64,000 bases of DNA. Source: JBFLVT01 sp036804525 (lineage in GTDB: Bacteria; Bacillota; Desulfotomaculia; Desulfotomaculales; JASEER01). The notes beneath the pieces were generated by a model that saw only the letters and a program-made list of their open reading frames with translations, was not told the DNA's origin and ran no database searches. The DNA is taken from assembly GCA_036804525.1 (NCBI GenBank), contig DAIRSE010000004.1:1-64000 (forward strand). The letters run 5' to 3'. Shown piece by piece: positions 1-9,297 of the stretch (its first letter is position 1; every line of letters starts with the position of its first letter). Made by a program: the position numbers and the translations under genes.

Positions 1-62
1 GATTTCGCCGTGAGTGAGCCGGTTCCCCTTCGGTTAGATTTTAGCTGAGTGATTGCGGTCCC

Positions 63-91
63 TTGACGAGAATGTGCAAAGTGCCTATAAT
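63..91 (+). promoter_or_regulatory. Sigma-A-type promoter for tRNA-Trp
   Basis: TTGACG at 63-68 and TATAAT at 86-91 are separated by exactly 17 nt, a near-consensus vegetative promoter. The -10 box ends 15 nt before the tRNA-Trp acceptor stem, which fits a short leader that is processed away. Confidence 0.85.
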
Positions 92-106
92 AAGTAATGT
101 CCCTGC

Positions 107-180
107 GGGGGAGTAGTTAAGTGGTATAACGGCGGTCTCCAAAACCGCGATTGTGGGTTCGATTCCTGCCTCCCCCGCCA
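107..180 (+). tRNA. tRNA-Trp (anticodon CCA)
   Basis: Full cloverleaf. The acceptor stem GGGGGAG (107-113) pairs with CTCCCCC (170-176), followed by discriminator G177 and an encoded CCA at 178-180. The D-stem GTTA pairs with TAAC, the anticodon stem GCGGT pairs with ACCGC around loop CTCCAAA (anticodon CCA), and the T-arm has loop TTCGATT. It is a single-gene unit with its own promoter and terminator. Confidence 0.95.
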
Positions 181-194
181 TAACGCGAAGTCTG

Positions 195-229
195 AAGCCC
201 GGGCTGTCAAGGTTCGGGCTTTTAATTTT
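195..229 (+). terminator. Rho-independent terminator after tRNA-Trp
   Basis: AAGCCCG (195-201) pairs with CGGGCTT (215-221) and is followed by a T-rich tract. It lies 15 nt after the tRNA CCA end. Confidence 0.75.
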
Positions 230-307
230 TGTTCCGGAATGCACAGTATACAAGCAGGTGCAAGAAGATATCCGTATGGCAGTTTGCAATTGCAGAATGA
301 AAAAGTG

Positions 308-337
308 TTGACAGAAAGGCTGTCAAAATGGTAAATT
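308..337 (+). promoter_or_regulatory. Promoter of the T-box leader / liv operon
   Basis: A perfect -35 TTGACA at 308-313 is followed by TAAATT at 332-337 with an 18-nt spacer. It lies just upstream of the structured T-box leader. Confidence 0.65.
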
Positions 338-349
338 TACCTCACTTAT

Positions 350-642
350 ATATAGAAAAAGGCTATGACCGAGGAAAGTAGGCTCACCAAGGTCCTCGCA
401 GGGAGGCGGTGCCGTTGACTGCAAGCGCTGCCAGGACCGGTGTTCTGAAGTTCCCTCGCAAGCTGCCGGCTGAAAGCGTTGGTGCAAAGTAGGCCAGGAC
501 GGGATCTTCCGCCGTTACAAGGAAGGGGGTATCGAGGCTCGCCGGAGTCTTCCGTACCTTGTTTAATGAGGGAGCCTTTTTGGGCTAATTAGGGTGGTAC
601 CGCGGAAACCTTTCGTCCCTAGTGGGATGAAAGGTTTTTTTG
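350..642 (+). promoter_or_regulatory. T-box riboswitch leader of the liv operon
   Basis: The diagnostic T-box sequence AGGGTGGTACCGCG is present at 591-604, immediately followed by a terminator hairpin (AAACCTTTC 606-614 with GAAAGGTTT 629-637, then a T-run). Upstream there is a long GC-rich stem I region. Its lower helix CGAGG (370-374) can pair with CCTCG near 453-458, and an AGTA/GAA internal-loop motif is present as in other T-boxes. T-boxes sense uncharged tRNA and let transcription through when the cognate amino acid is scarce. The downstream operon argues for a branched-chain tRNA. A CTC triplet (Leu) followed by a purine lies in the expected area, but GTT (Val) and TTC are also possible by position, so I do not assign the specifier. 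Confidence 0.9.
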
Positions 643-775
643 TTTATGACGGTATGACCTATCGGGCAACTCTTTTACAGAGGGGTGGGATTTCTGTAAG
701 GGAAATAAGGTAACAACGCTGTCAGGTAAGAGCTTTTACCACAACCACAAGGTCAGAGAGGAGCGCAAAGACAAA

Positions 776-1957
776 GTGAAGAGACAGTTTTACTCATTAT
801 GCTTAGCCTTTCTTATGTTAGTTGTTTTAGTCGCCGGTTGTGCCACGACCCCGTCTGACAAGACGGCGCAAAAGCCGGATAAAGAACCCTACAAGATCGG
901 CGCTGTTGTTGACATCAGCGGTGGGGCTGCATCCCTGGGCGAGCCCGAGAGAGACACCTTAAAGATGCTGGTTGACGATCTAAACGCCAAAGGAGGAATT
1001 AACGGACACCCGGTAGAGTTGATTATTCTTGACAATAAGTCTCTGGAAACCGAGGCGGTGCTGGCCGCTAAGCGGCTTATTGATCAGAACAAGGTTCTGG
1101 CGATCCTTGGATGCAGTGCTAGCGGTACTTCCCTGGCAATGATCGATACCGTCCAAAAAGCTAACGTCCCGATGATCTCGATGGCAGCCTCGGCCAAAAT
1201 CGTGGAGCCGGTTAAGGATCGGTATTGGGTCTTCAAAACAGCACAAAGTGACATCGTTGTTGCCAATAAGATTGCGAAATACCTTGCCGCCAAGGGAATC
1301 AAGAACGTTGCCTTTCTTTCGATGAACAACGCTTATGGCGATTCCGGACGAGTCAATTTTGAAAAGGCGGCCCCGGCATACGGGCTCAACATCGTTCTTA
1401 AGGAGAAGTTTGAGGCTACAGATAAGGATATGACGTCACAATTGGCCAAGGTTAAGGCTTCAAAGGCACAGGCCACGGTTGTGTGGGCCATTCCACCCTC
1501 GGCCGCAATCGTTACAAAGAACTTCCGGGACCTTGGGCTTGATATGCCTTTAATTCAGACTCACGGGATAGGTAACAAGGCATTCCTTGACCTAGCCGGG
1601 GATGCTGCAAACGGCATTATTGCCCCGATGGGCAAACTGGTTGTTGCCGAGCAGCTTCCGGACAGCGATCCTCAAAAGGCGGCCCTGCTGGAATACATAG
1701 CCGCCTACGAGAAGAAGTATAACGCTCGGCCCAGTACATTCGGGGGGCACGCTCACGATGCCTTCAGCCTTGCAGTAAAAGCAATTGCCGAAGCCGGTGC
1801 CGACCGACAAAAAATCCGCGATACCTTAGAGCAAACGACGGGCTTTGTGGGCATTAGCGGTGTCTTCAACCTCTCTGCCCAGGATCACAACGGCTTAGGA
1901 GAAGACTCGATGGTAATGGTTGAAATCAGGGACGGACAGTGGAAACTGCTCGAGTAA
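776..1957 (+). CDS. livJ: Branched-chain amino acid ABC transporter, substrate-binding lipoprotein
   Basis: Periplasmic-binding-protein family I protein of the LivJ/LivK type, the extracellular receptor that delivers Leu/Ile/Val (or related ligands) to the LivHM channel. The GTG start at 776 is preceded by GAGAGGAG about 12 nt upstream. The N-terminus has two basic residues, a hydrophobic stretch and the lipobox LVAGC near residues 19-23, so it should be a membrane-anchored lipoprotein. The typical type-I receptor segment (KIGAVVDISGG... LGEPERD) follows. It is the first gene of the liv operon, behind the T-box leader. The exact ligand cannot be read from sequence; aromatic or amide specificity is possible in this family. 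Confidence 0.93.
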   Translation: MKRQFYSLCLAFLMLVVLVAGCATTPSDKTAQKPDKEPYKIGAVVDISGGAASLGEPERDTLKMLVDDLNAKGGINGHPVELIILDNKSLETEAVLAAKRLIDQNKVLAILGCSASGTSLAMIDTVQKANVPMISMAASAKIVEPVKDRYWVFKTAQSDIVVANKIAKYLAAKGIKNVAFLSMNNAYGDSGRVNFEKAAPAYGLNIVLKEKFEATDKDMTSQLAKVKASKAQATVVWAIPPSAAIVTKNFRDLGLDMPLIQTHGIGNKAFLDLAGDAANGIIAPMGKLVVAEQLPDSDPQKAALLEYIAAYEKKYNARPSTFGGHAHDAFSLAVKAIAEAGADRQKIRDTLEQTTGFVGISGVFNLSAQDHNGLGEDSMVMVEIRDGQWKLLE

Positions 1958-2006
1958 ACGGAACAAGCGGAGACCAAGCAGTCTTCCTGAGGAGGCAGTT
2001 AGTCAG

Positions 2007-2885
2007 TTGGGTATCGAAGGCCAGTACATCCAATATCTTTTTTCAGGGCTTACCTTGGGAAGTATTTATGCCTTGATCGCCCTTGCCCTGGTAGTTACGT
2101 TTAACATCACCGGGATATTCAACTTGGCCATTGGTGAATTCCTGACCGTCGGAGCCTTATCCGCCGTTAGCCTCCGGGCTATTGGCCTCCCCGATATCCT
2201 GGCCTTCCCGCTGGCTGTGCTTATAGCCGCCTTTCTGGCGGCTATAATGGAGCGGGCGACGATCTACCCTGCCAGAGGGGCATCAGTGCTTACACTCATT
2301 ATCATCACTATTGGTGTATCTATCACTTTAAGGGGTGCTGCCCTTTTAATCTGGGGTACGCACCCCTACCCCCTCCCCGCCTTTGTCAACGCTTCCCCCT
2401 TAAACCTTTGGGGAGCGGTTATTGTTCCACAAAGTTTGCTCATATTGCTGTTGGCCGTAACGGCAGTGGGACTCCTTTTTGCCTTCTTCGAATTAACGTA
2501 CGTAGGCAAGGCTGTACGGGCAGCAATGATCAACCGTACCGCAGCCAGACTGGTCGGCATTTGCCCCGAGCGGCTGTCGCTTTTGGCGTTTACCTTTAGC
2601 GGCGTCCTGGCCGCCCTGGCGGGTATCTTTATTACCCCCATTACAACGGCCACCTACGATATGGGGTTTATGCTGGGACTTAAAGGTTTTGTGGCGGCAA
2701 TCCTCGGCGGCGTCACGAACGTCACCGGCGCAATTGTCGGCGGCTTACTCCTCGGGATTGTTGAAGCTATTGCGATCGGAACGTTGTCATCGGGTCTAAA
2801 GGACGCCGTCGCCATGATAGTAATGATCATTGTTCTTCTGACCCGTCCAACGGGAATCCTGGGTTCGGGAAGGAACGGTATCTAA
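2007..2885 (+). CDS. livH: Branched-chain amino acid ABC transporter permease LivH
   Basis: Polytopic inner-membrane permease with about eight hydrophobic segments; it pairs with LivM to form the channel. I choose TTG at 2007 because AGGAGG at 1990-1995 precedes it and the product (292 residues, starting just before GQYIQYLFSGLTLGSIYALI) has the usual family length. An upstream in-frame ATG at 1920 would lie inside livJ and add a highly charged, non-homologous tail. Near the C-terminus the LKGFVAAILGGVTN segment is the conserved loop that contacts the ATPases in this family. Confidence 0.92.
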   Translation: MGIEGQYIQYLFSGLTLGSIYALIALALVVTFNITGIFNLAIGEFLTVGALSAVSLRAIGLPDILAFPLAVLIAAFLAAIMERATIYPARGASVLTLIIITIGVSITLRGAALLIWGTHPYPLPAFVNASPLNLWGAVIVPQSLLILLLAVTAVGLLFAFFELTYVGKAVRAAMINRTAARLVGICPERLSLLAFTFSGVLAALAGIFITPITTATYDMGFMLGLKGFVAAILGGVTNVTGAIVGGLLLGIVEAIAIGTLSSGLKDAVAMIVMIIVLLTRPTGILGSGRNGI

Positions 2886-2908
2886 AAAGTTTTTGGGGAG
2901 ATGGTTCT

Positions 2909-3898
2909 TTGCCTGCCAGACGACAACTGCTTCTTGTTGTTATAACGCTGGTTATCCTGTGCTTGCCCGTGATCGTTCATAACACGTATCTTCTTAGCAT
3001 CTTCATCGTCATCGGTCTCTATGCCGTTATTGCCGAAGGGCTAGGGATACTAGTAGGTTACGCCGGTCAGGTTTCCTTCGGCCAGGCTGCTTTTTACGGC
3101 CTTGGCGCCTACACTGCCGGCATCCTTGCGACCCGTTACAATTGCCCGCCCCTGCTGTGTATCTTCATCGCCCCTCTTCTTCCCACACTGATCGCGCTGC
3201 TCATCGGCCGGTCCATCCTCAAGTTGAGGGAACATTACCTGGCCTTGGCTACTTTAGGTTTCGGCATCCTAACCTTCGCCTTCTTCAATGAACTTACCGG
3301 ACTGACCGGCGGTCCTTCCGGGCTGACGGGCATCCCCTACCTAAGTATCGGTTCGTTTGTTTTGGATACCGACCGGGAGTACTTTTACCTCGTCTGGCTT
3401 GTTCTCGGGCTTACCCTCCTGGGAGCAGCGAACCTTACCAGATCTCCGGTGGGACGGGCGTTCAAAGCAATTCACTCCAGTGAGCTGGCTGCTGAGGCCT
3501 CCGGCATCAACTGCGCGTCCCTGAAGCTCCAGGCGTTTGGTTTGAGTGCGTTTCTGGCAGGCCTTGCCGGGAGCCTGTACGCCTTTTGGGTTACCTTTCT
3601 TGGCCCGTCACCTTTTGGCTTTACCGCCTCAATCGAATTCGTCCTAATGGTGGTTGTTGGGGGATTAGGTACTCTCTGGGGCCCGGTGCTGGGTGCCGCA
3701 ATCATCGTAGGATTGACTGAATTTCTGAGGTGGGCCGTCCCTGTTATCCTGCCCGCTGCAGGCGGCGAATTCGAGATTGTCTTCTTCGGTATCATTTTTG
3801 TCCTTATACTGCTTTTACGGCCGCAAGGAATTATCCTCCCGGCCCTTAATCAAGAAGATCCTGGCAAGAAGATGAGGGATCAACAATGCTCCGCGTAA
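2909..3898 (+). CDS. livM: Branched-chain amino acid ABC transporter permease LivM
   Basis: Second permease of the Liv transporter, 329 residues, mostly hydrophobic helices. The motif GYAGQVSFGQAAFYGLGAY (about residues 49-67) is the hallmark of LivM. The start is TTG at 2909 with GGGGAG 8 nt upstream. It lies 23 nt after livH, and its last 13 nt overlap livG, so translation is probably coupled. Confidence 0.93.
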   Translation: MPARRQLLLVVITLVILCLPVIVHNTYLLSIFIVIGLYAVIAEGLGILVGYAGQVSFGQAAFYGLGAYTAGILATRYNCPPLLCIFIAPLLPTLIALLIGRSILKLREHYLALATLGFGILTFAFFNELTGLTGGPSGLTGIPYLSIGSFVLDTDREYFYLVWLVLGLTLLGAANLTRSPVGRAFKAIHSSELAAEASGINCASLKLQAFGLSAFLAGLAGSLYAFWVTFLGPSPFGFTASIEFVLMVVVGGLGTLWGPVLGAAIIVGLTEFLRWAVPVILPAAGGEFEIVFFGIIFVLILLLRPQGIILPALNQEDPGKKMRDQQCSA

Positions 3899-4653
3899 AG
3901 GGACTGACTAAGCAATTTGGCGGGCTTCTTGCTGTATTCGGAGTCAGCTTTGAAGTAAAATCCGGTGAAATCTTGGGGCTTATCGGCCCAAACGGCGCGG
4001 GAAAAACCACGGTTTTTAATCTCGTAACCGGCGTCTTGCAGCCGAACGGAGGAGAAATCCTTTTTGACGACAGGCGCCTGAACGGACTCAAACCGTTTCA
4101 AATCGCCGCTTTGGGCATCAGGCGAACCTTTCAGAATCTAGAACTGTTTACGACACTGACCGTAGCGGAAAACGTAATGGTAGGTGCCTACCACACCCAC
4201 CGCGTAGGTTTTTGCAGAGGTCTTCTGCGTCGCCCAGGCGTAATGAAAGAGGACCGCGAGCTTTACAATAAGGCTTTAGCCATACTTGCCCAGGTGGGGC
4301 TGGCCGATAAGGCCGACTGGCCGGCCGCCAGCCTTCCTTTCGGTCAGCAGCGCCTGCTTGAGATTGCCCGTGCTCTGGCCGGCAAACCGAAAGTCTTGCT
4401 CCTGGACGAACCGGCTGCGGGCCTGAATGACGACGAGTCCCGCAGGTTGGCCCGGTTCCTGCGTTCTTTGGCTGACTCAGGCCTTGCCCTGATACTGGTC
4501 GAACATGATATGGAAACCGTTATGGGTGTTGCGGACCGGGTAGTCGTCCTGAACTTCGGCACCGTCATTGCATCCGGAACAGCAGCCGAAATTCAGCAAA
4601 ACCCAGAGGTCATTGCCGCCTACCTGGGGAAAGAGGTGGAGGATGCGTGCTGA
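3886..4653 (+). CDS. livG: Branched-chain amino acid ABC transporter ATP-binding protein LivG
   Basis: ABC ATPase of 255 residues. It shows Walker A GPNGAGKTT (about 33-41), signature LPFGQQRLLEIARAL (a LivG-like variant of LSGGQ), Walker B VLLLDEPAAGL and H-loop EHDM. It powers LivHM from the cytoplasmic face together with LivF. The ATG lies inside the end of livM and its own stop overlaps the livF start, giving a tight operon. Confidence 0.94.
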   Translation: MLRVKGLTKQFGGLLAVFGVSFEVKSGEILGLIGPNGAGKTTVFNLVTGVLQPNGGEILFDDRRLNGLKPFQIAALGIRRTFQNLELFTTLTVAENVMVGAYHTHRVGFCRGLLRRPGVMKEDRELYNKALAILAQVGLADKADWPAASLPFGQQRLLEIARALAGKPKVLLLDEPAAGLNDDESRRLARFLRSLADSGLALILVEHDMETVMGVADRVVVLNFGTVIASGTAAEIQQNPEVIAAYLGKEVEDAC

Positions 4654-5363
4654 TTGCCCGCGCACTCACTGTCTATCGAGGCCCCATTCGGGCGCTTTCC
4701 GGGATATCATTTGAGGTTAAACCCAGCGAGGTTCTGGTGATCCTGGGGGCTAACGGCGCGGGTAAGAGTACCCTCCTCGGGTCGATCGCGGGCCTGTATC
4801 CGCCAGCAGACGGGGAAATCACCTTCGACGGCCGGGCACTCAACGGCCTTGCCCCCGAGGTTGTTGTCAGGCTTGGGATCAGCCTTGTGCCGGAGAACAG
4901 AGAGCTTTTCCCTTCCTTGAGCGTGCGGGATAATTTGCTGCTCGGGGCTTACCATCGCTATCGCCTGGACAAAAAAAACCTCGACCAAGACCTGTCAACG
5001 GTACTGCATCTTTTCCCGGGTCTCCAGGAAAAAGTCAATCTCCCCGCGTCAACCCTGAGCGGAGGGTTGCAGCAGATGGTAGCCATTGGTCGAGCCTTAA
5101 TGGCTAAGCCCCGGCTTTTGCTCATGGACGAACCCTCAATAGGTCTCGCTCCCCTGGTTGTCCGGGAAATAATGGCGACAGTGCGTAGTCTGAAAGACGA
5201 CGGACACACCATCGTCCTTGTTGAACAAAACGCCCGGGCCGCCCTGCCGATCGCCGACCGCGTAATGATATTGGAACAGGGGCAGATTACGTTCTGCGGT
5301 GAGCCAGGTGAGCTTGCCGGTAGCGGAAGTTTACAGCATGCCTATCTCGGACGTCATCCCTAA
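4647..5363 (+). CDS. livF: Branched-chain amino acid ABC transporter ATP-binding protein LivF
   Basis: Second ABC ATPase of the Liv system, 238 residues. Walker A GANGAGKST (about 33-41), signature LSGGLQQMVAIGRAL, Walker B LLLMDEPSIGLAP and H-loop VEQN match LivF. The GTG start at 4647 overlaps the livG stop by 7 nt, with GAGGTGGAGG upstream. It is the last gene of the operon and converges with the EF-G paralogue. Confidence 0.94.
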   Translation: MLIARALTVYRGPIRALSGISFEVKPSEVLVILGANGAGKSTLLGSIAGLYPPADGEITFDGRALNGLAPEVVVRLGISLVPENRELFPSLSVRDNLLLGAYHRYRLDKKNLDQDLSTVLHLFPGLQEKVNLPASTLSGGLQQMVAIGRALMAKPRLLLMDEPSIGLAPLVVREIMATVRSLKDDGHTIVLVEQNARAALPIADRVMILEQGQITFCGEPGELAGSGSLQHAYLGRHP

Positions 5364-5419
5364 AAAGTTTAAAACACCGGGATTTCACTCCCTATCATAT
5401 TTCAGTCCCTATTATAATG

Positions 5420-5464
5420 AAGGGAGAGAGCGTTCGCCTCTAATGGCCGCGCCTCTCTCCCCTT
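5420..5464. terminator. Probable bidirectional terminator between livF and the EF-G paralogue
   Basis: AAGGGAGAGAG (5420-5430) pairs with CTCTCTCCCCTT (5453-5464) with one bulged C and a ~22-nt loop. It sits in the gap between two convergent genes. There is no strong T-run, so efficiency is uncertain. Confidence 0.4.
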
Positions 5465-5498
5465 ATCTTCCTCTTCTTGATTGCTTATGCCTCTGGCT

Positions 5499-7523
5499 TT
5501 ATTTCTCTTCGGCAGCCCTTTCCTCCTGGGCCTTCCTGATAATCTCCTCGGCCAGCCTACCAGGTACTTCCTCGTAGGAGGCAAACTGCATCGAGAAGGA
5601 AGCTCGACCCTGGGTGATCGCCTTCAGGTCGATGGCATACCGGGTCAGCTCGGCCAGCGGAACGTGCGCCTTAATGCGGGTATACTTCCCTTCTGGCGTC
5701 ATGCCGAGCACACGCCCGCGCTTAGCATTCAGGTCACTGATGATGTCGCCCATAAAGGCGTCGGGCACCGTAACCTCGACCTCCATGATCGGCTCCAGCA
5801 GTACAGGCTTGGCCTGCTGCATGCCCTTCTTGAAGGCCAGCGAAGCAGCGATTTTGAAAGCCATTTCCGAAGAGTCGACGGGGTGATAGGAACCGTCGTA
5901 AAGAACGGCCTTGACCCCGGTCACGGGGTAGCCCGCGAGTACACCTTCGGTCATCGCTTCACGCAAGCCCTTCTCGACAGCGGGAATGTAGTTGTTGGGT
6001 ACCGACCCGCCGAAAATCTCCTCAGCAAAGACAAAGTCTTCGCCCGGCAGGGGCTCGAAGCGGATCCAGACGTGACCGTACTGCCCGCGTCCGCCGGACT
6101 GTTTCTTGTGCTTACCTTCAACCTGGACCGTAGCACGGATCGTTTCGCGGTAGGGAACCTTGGGCGGAGACAGGACGACGTCAAGCCCGTATTTCCGCTT
6201 GAAGCGTTCCACGATGATGTCCAGCTGGGTGTCGCCCATGCCGGTGAGCACCGTCTGTTTGGTCTCGGTGTTCTTAGTGACCCTAATGGTCGGTTCTTCC
6301 TCCTGGAGCCGGGCCAGCGCGGTCGAAAGCTTATCCTCGTCGCCCTGGCTTTTCGGCGCAATAGCCACGCTTAGAGCAGGCTCGGGGAAGTCGATGCCCG
6401 GCAGTTTTACCGGGTTTTCCTTCGTGCAAAGGGTATCGCCCGTGGTGGTTTCGGCCAGTTTGACCAGGACTACGATATCCCCGGCCGGAGCCTTTTCCGC
6501 CGGCACCTGCGTCTTGCCACGGGTGTAAAGCACCTGGCCGATCTTTTCGGCTTTCTCTTTGTTAGCGTTATAGACTGTACTGTCGCTCTTAAGCTCCCCG
6601 CTGTACACGCGCACGAAGTTCATCCGTCCCACGAACGGGTCGGCGAGAGTTTTGAAGACAAGGGCGGCCAGCGGCTCGTTGGCGTTGGCCTCCGGAGCCG
6701 GGCAGTATTTGACGATGCTGTCAAGGAGCAGGTCCATCCCCATATTCTTGGTCGCCGAACCGCAGAAAACGGGCACGAACTTACCGGCTGCAAGACCCTG
6801 CTTTAAGCCTGTTTCGATCTCCTCGGATGTCAGCGGCTCGCCTTCGAGGAACTTCTCAATCAGGGCGTCGTCGGCTTCAGCCGCGGCTTCCGAAAGCTGC
6901 TCCTTAAACTGCGCAACGCTGTCGCTCAGTTCAGCAGGAACAGGGACATCCTTGGCTTTGCCGTCCGTGTATGTAAAGGCCTTGCCCTTAATCAAGTCTA
7001 CAACGCCCTGGAAGGTCTCGGCCATGCCAATCGGTATTTGGAAAGGCACAAAATTGGCCTCGAACTTTTCCTTGAGCTGGCCCAAGACCTTATCGAAGCT
7101 GGCGTTTTCACGGTCGCACTTGTTGATGAAGACGACTTTTGGCAGACCGGCCTCCGAGGCAAAGTCCCAAAATACTTCGGTCATTACCTGAACGCCATCA
7201 ACAGCGCTGACGACAAACAGAGCAGCGTCCGAAACGCGAAGCGCCCCTTTGACTTCGCCCACAAAATCGGTAAACCCGGGGGTATCCAGGGCATTGATTT
7301 TGAATCCTTTCCATTCAATCGGCACGATGCTGGTATGAATGGTCATCCCGCGCTTGGCTTCTTCCGGGTGGTAGTCGCTTGTGGTGGTGCCGTCTTCAAC
7401 GCGACCCAGGCGGGAAATGGCGCCAGTACTAAAGAGCATCGCTTCAACCAGCGAGGTCTTGCCTGCCCCCCCGTGGCCTACCACGGCCAAGTTGCGAATT
7501 TGGCTGGCCTCGTAGTTTTTCAA
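5499..7523 (-). CDS. Elongation factor G-like translational GTPase (EF-G paralogue)
   Basis: 674-residue protein with the full EF-G domain order. The GTPase motifs are P-loop GHGGAGKTS (16-24), switch-I RGMTI (58-62), DTPGF (80-84) and NKCD (134-137, where canonical EF-G has NKMD), followed by domains II-V including a KQSGGRGQYGHV segment in domain IV. It is shorter than classical FusA (about 690-700) and not in a str operon, so it fits the EF-G II / EF-G-like paralogue found in many Bacillota. Its exact role (recycling or back-up translocase) is not evident. The TTG start is preceded by AAGGAGG. It is monocistronic and divergent from the flippase gene. Confidence 0.88.
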   Translation of the reverse strand: MKNYEASQIRNLAVVGHGGAGKTSLVEAMLFSTGAISRLGRVEDGTTTSDYHPEEAKRGMTIHTSIVPIEWKGFKINALDTPGFTDFVGEVKGALRVSDAALFVVSAVDGVQVMTEVFWDFASEAGLPKVVFINKCDRENASFDKVLGQLKEKFEANFVPFQIPIGMAETFQGVVDLIKGKAFTYTDGKAKDVPVPAELSDSVAQFKEQLSEAAAEADDALIEKFLEGEPLTSEEIETGLKQGLAAGKFVPVFCGSATKNMGMDLLLDSIVKYCPAPEANANEPLAALVFKTLADPFVGRMNFVRVYSGELKSDSTVYNANKEKAEKIGQVLYTRGKTQVPAEKAPAGDIVVLVKLAETTTGDTLCTKENPVKLPGIDFPEPALSVAIAPKSQGDEDKLSTALARLQEEEPTIRVTKNTETKQTVLTGMGDTQLDIIVERFKRKYGLDVVLSPPKVPYRETIRATVQVEGKHKKQSGGRGQYGHVWIRFEPLPGEDFVFAEEIFGGSVPNNYIPAVEKGLREAMTEGVLAGYPVTGVKAVLYDGSYHPVDSSEMAFKIAASLAFKKGMQQAKPVLLEPIMEVEVTVPDAFMGDIISDLNAKRGRVLGMTPEGKYTRIKAHVPLAELTRYAIDLKAITQGRASFSMQFASYEEVPGRLAEEIIRKAQEERAAEEK

Positions 7524-7728
7524 GGTATAGCCTCCTTATCTATTAATAAAAATGGTATCCATGGAAATTACCTTCTATACTTTAGCCCTCGCATAGGCCA
7601 ACAGTTATCATTCTACGCATGTAACCAAATTCCTGCGGTAGCTTAAGCAATTTGCCTAACGGCTGTCTTCATAGGCTTGGCCACTCCTACATAAGTATCT
7701 ATTGCCATTACGTTTGACGGAGATAACC

Positions 7729-9297
7729 ATGGCTAAACAATCCCTAGCTTACGGTACCTTCATCCTCACCCTGGCAAGCCTGTTTAACAGGATTCTCGGC
7801 TTCGTATACCAGATTGTCCTGGTCAGGCTTATACATGCCGAGGGCATCGGCCTCTTCAGTATGGTCTATCCCGTATACATCATGCTGCTTGTGCTGGCGA
7901 GCGCCGGAATACCTGTAGCGATTGCCAAACTGGTCGCCGAGGAAATGGCCCGAAACGGGCCGGCAGGCGCCTACCGCATCTTCCGCATCGGCTTAAACTT
8001 TATCATTTTTTTTGCGGTTCTGACCACATCCGCGCTGGTGCTGGACGGAGACCACCTGCTGCAATGGCTGTTTACCAACCCCGACGTGCGCATGGCCTTC
8101 ATAGTTTTAGTCCCGGGCATCTTGATTGTTTCGGTTTGCTCGGCCTTTCGCGGGTTTTTCCAGGGCCTTCAGCAAATGAGTCCCACAGCCTTCAGCCAGA
8201 CGCTGGAACAGTGCGTGCGCGTGGCTGTTGGCCTGGGACTTGCCTACTGGTTGCTCCCGCACGGGGTGGCCTATGCTACGGCGGGCGCGTCGGCAGGCGT
8301 CGTAGCGGGCGAGGCTGTCGGGTTTGCCAGCATGCTGGTCATTTACGCCCACAGGCGGCCTCGCGACCAGCGCGTCAGTTTCAGGAATGACCAAGGGTTT
8401 TTCACCGCCAGCCGCCGTATCTTTTCGCTGGCCGTCCCCGTTACTCTTACCCGGTTTGTTTCTTCAGGCCTGATGTCGCTCGATGCCTTATTAATCCCCA
8501 AGCGGCTGGTGGTTGCCGGCCTGAGCACCCTTGAGGCCACCGCGGTGTACGGCAAGCTCGTGGGCATGGCGGAGACACTGCTTTTTACCCCCGGCATCCT
8601 TACCATTTCACTGGCGACCGCACTGGTTCCCGCGGTTGCCGAGGCCCGTGCGCAGGGGGACATGCGCCTGATGTCCCAGAGGGTGAACAGCGCGCTGAAG
8701 CTAACAATCCTTACGGGAGTGCCCAGCGCGGTGATCTTTCTTCTCATGCCGTCTCAGCTCTGTTCAATCCTGTACGGATACCCTGATGCCGGCCGGATCC
8801 TGGGCGCGCTGGCGCTTGGCGGGCCTTTTCTGTACATCGTTCAGACCACGACCGGGATCCTCCAGGGCCTCGGGAAGGCGGTCGAGCCCTTTAAAAACCT
8901 GCTTATCGCCTCAGTATTGAAACTCACGGGGATTTATTATCTCACCGGCCGGCCGGACCTGGGCATCATGGGGACAGCTCTTGCCCTGGTAAGCCATTTT
9001 GTCCTCATGGCTGTCCTGAATACGCGCGACGTCGTCAGGATTACAGGGATACGAATCAACTACTCGAATACCGTGCTCAAACCGCTCTTTGCGGGTTTAG
9101 TCATGGCCGTCGCCATGACGTTGGTTTTGAACAACGGCGGACAAGGGGTCCCGGCGGCGGCAGGGGCCATGATCGTGGGCTTGTCGGCTTACTTTTTTGT
9201 GGCCGTAATCACCGGGGTTGTAGAAAGGTCACACATCGAGCGTGTCGTTCAACTCCTGAGCCAGGCTTCACAGCCAATCAAGCGCTTCAGTCGTTGA
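7729..9297 (+). CDS. SpoVB-type polysaccharide/lipid flippase (MOP superfamily)
   Basis: 522-residue polytopic membrane protein with about 14 hydrophobic segments, starting ASLFNRILGFVYQIVLVRLI as in SpoVB/YtgP-type members of the multidrug/oligosaccharidyl-lipid/polysaccharide exporter superfamily. SpoVB is linked to cortex peptidoglycan synthesis in spore formers; paralogues act in vegetative lipid II or polysaccharide export, so the substrate is an inference. I choose ATG at 7729 (GACGGAG 8 nt upstream) over an in-frame TTG at 7702. The stop overlaps the convergent surE by 11 nt. Confidence 0.85.
   Translation: MAKQSLAYGTFILTLASLFNRILGFVYQIVLVRLIHAEGIGLFSMVYPVYIMLLVLASAGIPVAIAKLVAEEMARNGPAGAYRIFRIGLNFIIFFAVLTTSALVLDGDHLLQWLFTNPDVRMAFIVLVPGILIVSVCSAFRGFFQGLQQMSPTAFSQTLEQCVRVAVGLGLAYWLLPHGVAYATAGASAGVVAGEAVGFASMLVIYAHRRPRDQRVSFRNDQGFFTASRRIFSLAVPVTLTRFVSSGLMSLDALLIPKRLVVAGLSTLEATAVYGKLVGMAETLLFTPGILTISLATALVPAVAEARAQGDMRLMSQRVNSALKLTILTGVPSAVIFLLMPSQLCSILYGYPDAGRILGALALGGPFLYIVQTTTGILQGLGKAVEPFKNLLIASVLKLTGIYYLTGRPDLGIMGTALALVSHFVLMAVLNTRDVVRITGIRINYSNTVLKPLFAGLVMAVAMTLVLNNGGQGVPAAAGAMIVGLSAYFFVAVITGVVERSHIERVVQLLSQASQPIKRFSR

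Noticed and set aside
5414..5419. TATAAT as a promoter between livF and the EF-G paralogue
   Set aside because: No -35 at suitable distance and no gene downstream in that direction.
5481..6374. 297-codon open frame antisense to the EF-G paralogue
   Set aside because: It is a shadow of a well-conserved GTPase gene in GC-rich sequence; no family resemblance.
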